Made by a program: the position numbers and the translations under genes. A DNA stretch of 64,000 nucleotides from NCBI GenBank assembly GCA_015075275.1, contig JABTUU010000001.1:806001-870000 (forward strand). The letters are read 5' to 3'. This DNA comes from Anaerolineales bacterium. Its GTDB lineage: Bacteria; Chloroflexota; Anaerolineae; Anaerolineales; Villigracilaceae. Shown here one piece after another: positions 61,401 through 64,000 of the stretch (its first letter is position 1; every line of letters begins with the position of its first letter). The notes under the pieces are model-generated. The model saw only the letters and a program-made list of their open reading frames with translations, ran no database searches and was not told the DNA's origin.

Positions 61401-61555
61401 CAGGTCTAAGGTCTGCGATTGAAGCGCACAAGGAGTACATCACCGCTGAAACGCTCACATCGAGTCTCCAGTTTGCGAGTCCGCCGAGCGGCGCATCCAG
61501 TGTAGACGATTCGTTCGACGGTGAGACGGTTAAGGTAGGATTGATCAAAAAATAA
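58415..61555 (+). CDS. ileS: Isoleucyl-tRNA synthetase, Thermus type (IleRS2), GVHH signature
   Basis: A 1046-residue class I enzyme that charges tRNA-Ile and edits valine. It matches the Thermus-type in length and wording (VFYEGPPTANG, PRYKIMRG, RGGWDTHGLPVEIE). The first signature, normally HxGH, reads GVHH (55-58): the first His and the Gly are exchanged. The second, KMSKS, is intact near residue 595 in GQKMSKSKGN. The CP1 editing domain (TWTTTPWTLPSN-type) and anticodon-binding parts are present. GGAGG precedes the ATG. T-box regulated. Confidence 0.95.
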   Translation: MFKPVNSKLNVTSMEEAMMKFWKQRDIFKKTTEMREGAPEYVFYEGPPTANGKPGVHHVLARAFKDLFPRYKIMRGFHVSRRGGWDTHGLPVEIEVEKQLGFKNKQQIEEFGIDKFNELCKKSVFTYIQDWEKLTDRIAFWVDLEDAYVTYTNDYIESVWWILKNFWDKDLLFKGYKVVPYCPRCGTPLSDHEVALGYDEATDPSVFVRMPLVDKPDTSLLVWTTTPWTLPSNVAVAAHPEEEYVTVERDHDGKKEKLILVKSLVQKVFGEEEVKVVDTFKGKKLKDVKYHPLFTFMPPDKPAHYVVLGDFVTTEDGSGLVHIAPAFGQEDMDMAKQHNLPVLMTVLPDGTFVSEVTPWRGVFVKDADPMIIEDLRARGLLFKAGEYTHTYPFCWRCGTPLLYYARESWYIRTSAFRNRLVELNNTINWVPEHTREGRFGNWLSNNIDWALSRERYWGTPLPIWECENKHREGVGSVRELSEKAGKDLSELDLHRPYVDQVHWDCAQCGKQMSRVPDLIDVWFDSGSMPVAQWHYPFENKEKFESQFPADYICEAVDQTRGWFYSLHAISTLLFDKVSFKNVLCLGLILDGDGQKMSKSKGNIVAPWDVLSVHGADAFRWYLYTATPPGQERRFSSDLVGEVIRNFTLTLWNVYSFFVTYANLDKPTVTTMPIATSDLDRWLLSELNVLVRDVTDAYEKYDVTNATRPVEAFVEKLSTWYLRRSRRRFWKSESDSDKQAAYSTLYTALVTLSKLVAPAMPFLADELYQNLVRSVDEAAPESVHLAEWPQVMPEMIDESLNHDMATVMKLVSLGHSARQKANRKVRQPLAEAAFSVGNANERKAVENYADLFVDELNVKKVRLLDAATEAVSHTVKPLPKQLGQKYGNKFPALQKAILAMNAEEVAKILMSGEPLKVSLEGVEYEILSEEVEVKTQAKEGFAVAEDGAYVAALVTELTPELVQEGLAREFVRRVQDLRKSADLDVADRIELFVEASAGLRSAIEAHKEYITAETLTSSLQFASPPSGASSVDDSFDGETVKVGLIKK

Positions 61556-61585
61556 GCAAAGTTACGGTGTGGAAAAATAGTTTTG

Positions 61586-61617
61586 AAAGGCGCGTTGAAA
61601 GACGCGCCTTTTCTTTT
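61586..61617 (+). terminator. Terminator after ileS
   Basis: AAAGGCGCGT (61586-61595) pairs with ACGCGCCTTT (61602-61611) around TGAAAG, followed by a T-rich stretch (TTCTTTT). It overlaps the promoter of the next gene. Confidence 0.85.
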
Positions 61618-61622
61618 ATAAT
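61595..61622 (+). promoter_or_regulatory. Promoter embedded in the ileS terminator
   Basis: TTGAAA (61595-61600) is formed by the last base of the left terminator arm and the loop; a 16-base spacer contains the right arm; TATAAT (61617-61622) follows the T tract. Start near 61629, with GAGGTGAT before the ATG at 61651. Confidence 0.65.
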
Positions 61623-61650
61623 AGCGTCATAATTTTTATCGAGGTGATGA

Positions 61651-62376
61651 ATGTTTAAGAGACTTCCGCTTTGGCTGCGCCAGACACTGGCATGGAGCGT
61701 TCACGCGTTTACTGCGACCGGCGCAGTGTGGGGGTTTTTAGCCTTGCTGGCGATTTGGGAATTGAACTTTAAGCTTGCGATCGTATATATCATTATCGCC
61801 ATGCTCGTGGATGGTTTCGACGGGATGCTGGCGCGCTGGTTCCATGTGCATGAATATGCTCGAGGCGTGGACGGCGGATTGCTGGATAATATTATTGATT
61901 ATTTAAATTATGTGGTCGTAGCGGCGCTGCTGCTGGTGCGCGTGCCGGGCTTATTGCCGGAGGGATGGGTAATGGCATCGGCGATCTCGATCTTGCTGAC
62001 TTCTGCTTACCAGTTCTCGCAAACGGATGCAAAGACTGACAGCGATTCGTACTTCTTTAAGGGTTTTCCCTCGGTATGGAATTTTCTTGTCATTTACATG
62101 ATGTTGTTGGGACTGAATCCATGGATCAATTTTTCCGCACTGGTAATTTGTAATATTCTTGTGTTTGTGCCGGTTAAATATCTGTATCCTTCTCGCAATG
62201 TTCGTTTGCGCCGCTTCACGCTCGGATTCACCTACCTTTATGGCGCGCTGGGGATTTGGGCGCTCTTGCAGTATCCGGATGTGCCGGCGTGGGTTGCGCC
62301 GGTCTCGTTCGTGTATGTGGCGTATTATGCCGCGCTAAGTTTCTTCCCGAAATTCGGAAGGACGGAACTGGCTTAA
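61651..62376 (+). CDS. CDP-alcohol phosphatidyltransferase, phosphatidylcholine synthase-like
   Basis: A 241-residue membrane protein with about eight helices. The CDP-alcohol phosphotransferase motif is LVDGFDGMLARWFH followed by VDGGLLDNIIDYLNYV, the extended Asp pattern of bacterial phosphatidylcholine synthase (Pcs), which joins CDP-diacylglycerol and choline. Bacterial Pcs is typical of Proteobacteria, so lipid product should be tested. GAGGTGAT precedes the ATG. Confidence 0.82.
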   Translation: MFKRLPLWLRQTLAWSVHAFTATGAVWGFLALLAIWELNFKLAIVYIIIAMLVDGFDGMLARWFHVHEYARGVDGGLLDNIIDYLNYVVVAALLLVRVPGLLPEGWVMASAISILLTSAYQFSQTDAKTDSDSYFFKGFPSVWNFLVIYMMLLGLNPWINFSALVICNILVFVPVKYLYPSRNVRLRRFTLGFTYLYGALGIWALLQYPDVPAWVAPVSFVYVAYYAALSFFPKFGRTELA

Positions 62377-62382
62377 GACGAT

Positions 62383-62829
62383 ATGCTGATCGAGAGAGTC
62401 GCCGCCGTTTCGCCTGAACTTTTTGCGGCGCTTGCGGATTTGATCCCTCAGTTGAGTCGAAGAATTGCCTTGCCCGCGCAAGACGAATTGTCGGCGCTTT
62501 TGAAATCTCCTGATACGGCGTTGTTGGTCGCGCGCCTGCCCGAAGAAGATAACGCGATTGTTGGCATGCTTACCGTGATCGTCTATCGCGTTCCGAGCGG
62601 AACGCGGGCTGTCGTGGAGGATGTTGTCGTAAGCGAGATGCGCCGCCGTCGCGGAATCGCGAAGTCTCTTATGCAGGAGGCGATTAAGTTCGCGCGCGAG
62701 GCGGGTGCGGGAAATCTGTCGTTAACCTCGAATGCCAATCGCCTGGAAGCGAATTTGTTGTATCAGCGCCTAGGTTTTCATAAGCGCGAAACTAACGCGT
62801 ACTTTCTAGATCTGGCCGCTGACGGATAA
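62383..62829 (+). CDS. GNAT family N-acetyltransferase
   Basis: A 148-residue GNAT protein. The acetyl-CoA site reads VVEDVVVSEMRRRRGIAKSLMQEAIKFA and is followed by a C-terminal NRLEANLLYQRLGFHKRETNAYFL, as in RimI-like acetyltransferases. Substrate unknown. It starts 6 bases after the Pcs-like gene and is probably cotranscribed with it. Confidence 0.88.
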   Translation: MLIERVAAVSPELFAALADLIPQLSRRIALPAQDELSALLKSPDTALLVARLPEEDNAIVGMLTVIVYRVPSGTRAVVEDVVVSEMRRRRGIAKSLMQEAIKFAREAGAGNLSLTSNANRLEANLLYQRLGFHKRETNAYFLDLAADG

Positions 62830-62848
62830 GGTCAAGTGCGCATAGCGA

Positions 62849-64000
62849 TCAACGTCCTTCGCTTGCCAGCAAGCGTTGATAATGTTCAGGCGTATCCACA
62901 TCGAGCAGCAGGCGTTCATCGTGCCAGGGGAGAAATTCTACACGGCGCTTGTGAAGGATAGCCCGTCCGCCCGTATCGCCTTCGAGAGTCAGAAGATCGG
63001 CGAATGTTCGACGGTCGAATAGGACCGGGTTTGCGCGGCGCCCCATTGCTAGCGGCACGACGGCGGAATAGAGTCCCTCGGCGTGTTTTTCTGCCAGCGC
63101 TTGTAAAATAGAAACGGTAATTTGCGGTTGATCTACGAGTAGAAAGATCGCTGCTCCGGCATTAGGGTCGGTGGTGTGGAGCGTTCGGATGCCAGCCTTG
63201 ACGGAAGCGCTTTGTCCGCTTTGCCATTCGTTATTTCTGGCGAGCGTTACGTTCAAGTCGCCGATCGGCGCTTCGACCTGTTCGGCATTTGCGCCCGTGA
63301 CGACAACGACCGGCGACAGCCCGGCTTCGAGCGCTCGTTTGACTACAACTCGAATGAACGGTTCCCCGTTCCAGTCGAGCAGCTGCTTGGGCTGTCCGTA
63401 TCGCGCCGCTTCGCCGGCGGCGAGGATGATCCCGGCGGTAGATTCGTATGCCGCGTAAATTTCATTTTGCTTCATGCTTGCGATAACTGTTGCGTGATAT
63501 GCGGAGCGTAATTTTTTCGCCATCGTTTTCGCGTTCGCTTGCAGCTCGGGTGTATCCGCCTGATTGAGCAAAATTGTTTTACGCGCAGACGGGGGAATAT
63601 TCTTGACGCCGCTTTGAGCGTGTAAGAGAGCGCGCGTCAATGCGTGAGCGTCAACTATCTCGCCGGATTTAACGCCGCTGATCCGCTCAAACGCTTCAGG
63701 GCGATGGACGAATTCGGCGTTGAGCGGTTTCCCCAACCCAGATAAACCGGCGACAGCCACAACATGATTCGTAAAATTTGGAATAGGTGGTTCGTGAGCT
63801 GCCCAACCTTTCAGCGGCCTTTGGCGCGAGCCGTCGGCTTCGAGCAATAGCGGAATGGAGCGCTGGGCGCAGAATTGATGAAGCGTTTTAAGCGTTTCAT
63901 CGCTTACGGATGCAGCTCTATCGCCTTCAATCTCTCCTGTGATCAAGGTGACGTCGCTGAGAGCGTTTTTGAGGTCGATTAAATCGTTTGACGAGCGCGC
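62849..64000 (-). CDS. mocA: YqeC-like domain fused to molybdenum cofactor cytidylyltransferase (MocA), 5' end beyond the window
   Basis: The frame is open to the window edge, so the N-terminus is missing. The seen part begins in a YqeC-like domain with LITGEIEGDRA, LLLEADGSRQRPLKGWAAHEPP and FVHRPEAFERISG, related to accessory proteins of selenium or molybdenum hydroxylases. From about residue 190 it is MocA-type: GIILAAGEAARYGQPKQLLDW (nucleotide loop), LLVDQPQIT (metal-binding Asp) and ILHKRRVEFLPW. MocA makes molybdopterin cytosine dinucleotide for xanthine-oxidase-family enzymes. At least 384 residues. Confidence 0.87.
   Translation of the reverse strand, partial: ARSSNDLIDLKNALSDVTLITGEIEGDRAASVSDETLKTLHQFCAQRSIPLLLEADGSRQRPLKGWAAHEPPIPNFTNHVVAVAGLSGLGKPLNAEFVHRPEAFERISGVKSGEIVDAHALTRALLHAQSGVKNIPPSARKTILLNQADTPELQANAKTMAKKLRSAYHATVIASMKQNEIYAAYESTAGIILAAGEAARYGQPKQLLDWNGEPFIRVVVKRALEAGLSPVVVVTGANAEQVEAPIGDLNVTLARNNEWQSGQSASVKAGIRTLHTTDPNAGAAIFLLVDQPQITVSILQALAEKHAEGLYSAVVPLAMGRRANPVLFDRRTFADLLTLEGDTGGRAILHKRRVEFLPWHDERLLLDVDTPEHYQRLLASEGR

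Noticed and set aside
1-64000. tRNA or rRNA genes, CRISPR arrays, insertion sequences, integrases, prophage genes
   Set aside because: I scanned intergenic regions for cloverleaf ends, repeat-spacer patterns and transposase motifs and saw none; short ones could still escape manual reading.

Overview
The window looks like a chromosomal segment of an aerobic or facultatively aerobic Chloroflexota, probably class Anaerolineae. The evidence is gene content, not any marker rRNA: a caa3-type oxidase cluster with compact fused subunits, a Tad pilus machine without a secretin, a Thermus-type isoleucyl-tRNA synthetase under T-box control, a fused transaldolase/glucose-6-phosphate isomerase, many GT-C membrane glycosyltransferases, and intergenic palindromic repeats of a kind I associate with this phylum. 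GC is moderate (about half). No tRNA, rRNA, CRISPR array, insertion sequence or prophage was seen; this is a core-genome region with a few accessory pieces.

Layout. 1-3.6 kb: 5' part of purB divergent from guaB, sharing a symmetric -10 box, then a class III aminotransferase and a Bcp peroxiredoxin. 3.7-10.9 kb: cytochrome oxidase operon (coxB with fused cytochrome c, coxA, a fused subunit IV-III gene, Sco1, a cupredoxin-like membrane protein, SURF1, a fused half-CtaA/CtaB). 10.9-15.6 kb: three polytopic GT-C-like proteins, two of them paralogues. 15.7-21 kb, minus strand: primary sigma factor, then a Gld-type ABC transporter with its auxiliary subunit and a DUF4340-like protein. 21.2-31.3 kb: a lipoprotein, two membrane proteins carrying zinc ribbons and beta-propellers, a membrane partner, two GT4 glycosyltransferases overlapping tail to tail, a zinc-finger protein, a radical SAM enzyme, an HXXEE protein, a gene-poor stretch of 0.84 kb, and a small unknown protein. 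31.4-37.2 kb: diacylglycerol-kinase-like lipid kinase, GNAT acetyltransferase and three more GT-C proteins. 37.3-44.9 kb: a DegU/DegS-like two-component system followed by cpaB-cpaE-cpaF-tadB-tadC. 45-50 kb: comF, hpf, folE, then on the minus strand folK, folB, a PTR1/FolM-like reductase, a divergent Lgt-like protein and a TlpA thioredoxin. 50-56 kb: transketolase, rpiB and tal-pgi (pentose phosphate module), then hicB-hicA and a pterin carbinolamine dehydratase. 56.3-64 kb: GH36 alpha-galactosidase, T-box and ileS, a phosphatidylcholine-synthase-like protein, a GNAT protein, and the 3' part of a YqeC-MocA fusion cut by the window end.

How the pieces work together. The cox operon supplies catalytic subunits, copper delivery (Sco1), assembly (SURF1) and heme O/A synthesis. 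tkt, rpiB and tal-pgi cover most of the non-oxidative pentose phosphate pathway and its link to glycolysis. folE, folB and folK plus the SDR form a folate/pterin block. The two-component pair sits directly upstream of the pilus genes and may control them. Most transcription starts with sigma-70-type boxes; several genes have TATAAT only 2-10 bases before the start codon and no Shine-Dalgarno, which suggests frequent leaderless transcripts.

The strongest points for a second look are the ileS product, whose first signature motif reads GVHH instead of HxGH (the form linked in the literature to mupirocin hyper-resistance), the folate-block reductase with exact PTR1-type active-site spacing, the heme synthase fusion with a Glu-to-Lys change, the unexplained zinc-ribbon/propeller membrane proteins, and a promoter folded into the ileS terminator.
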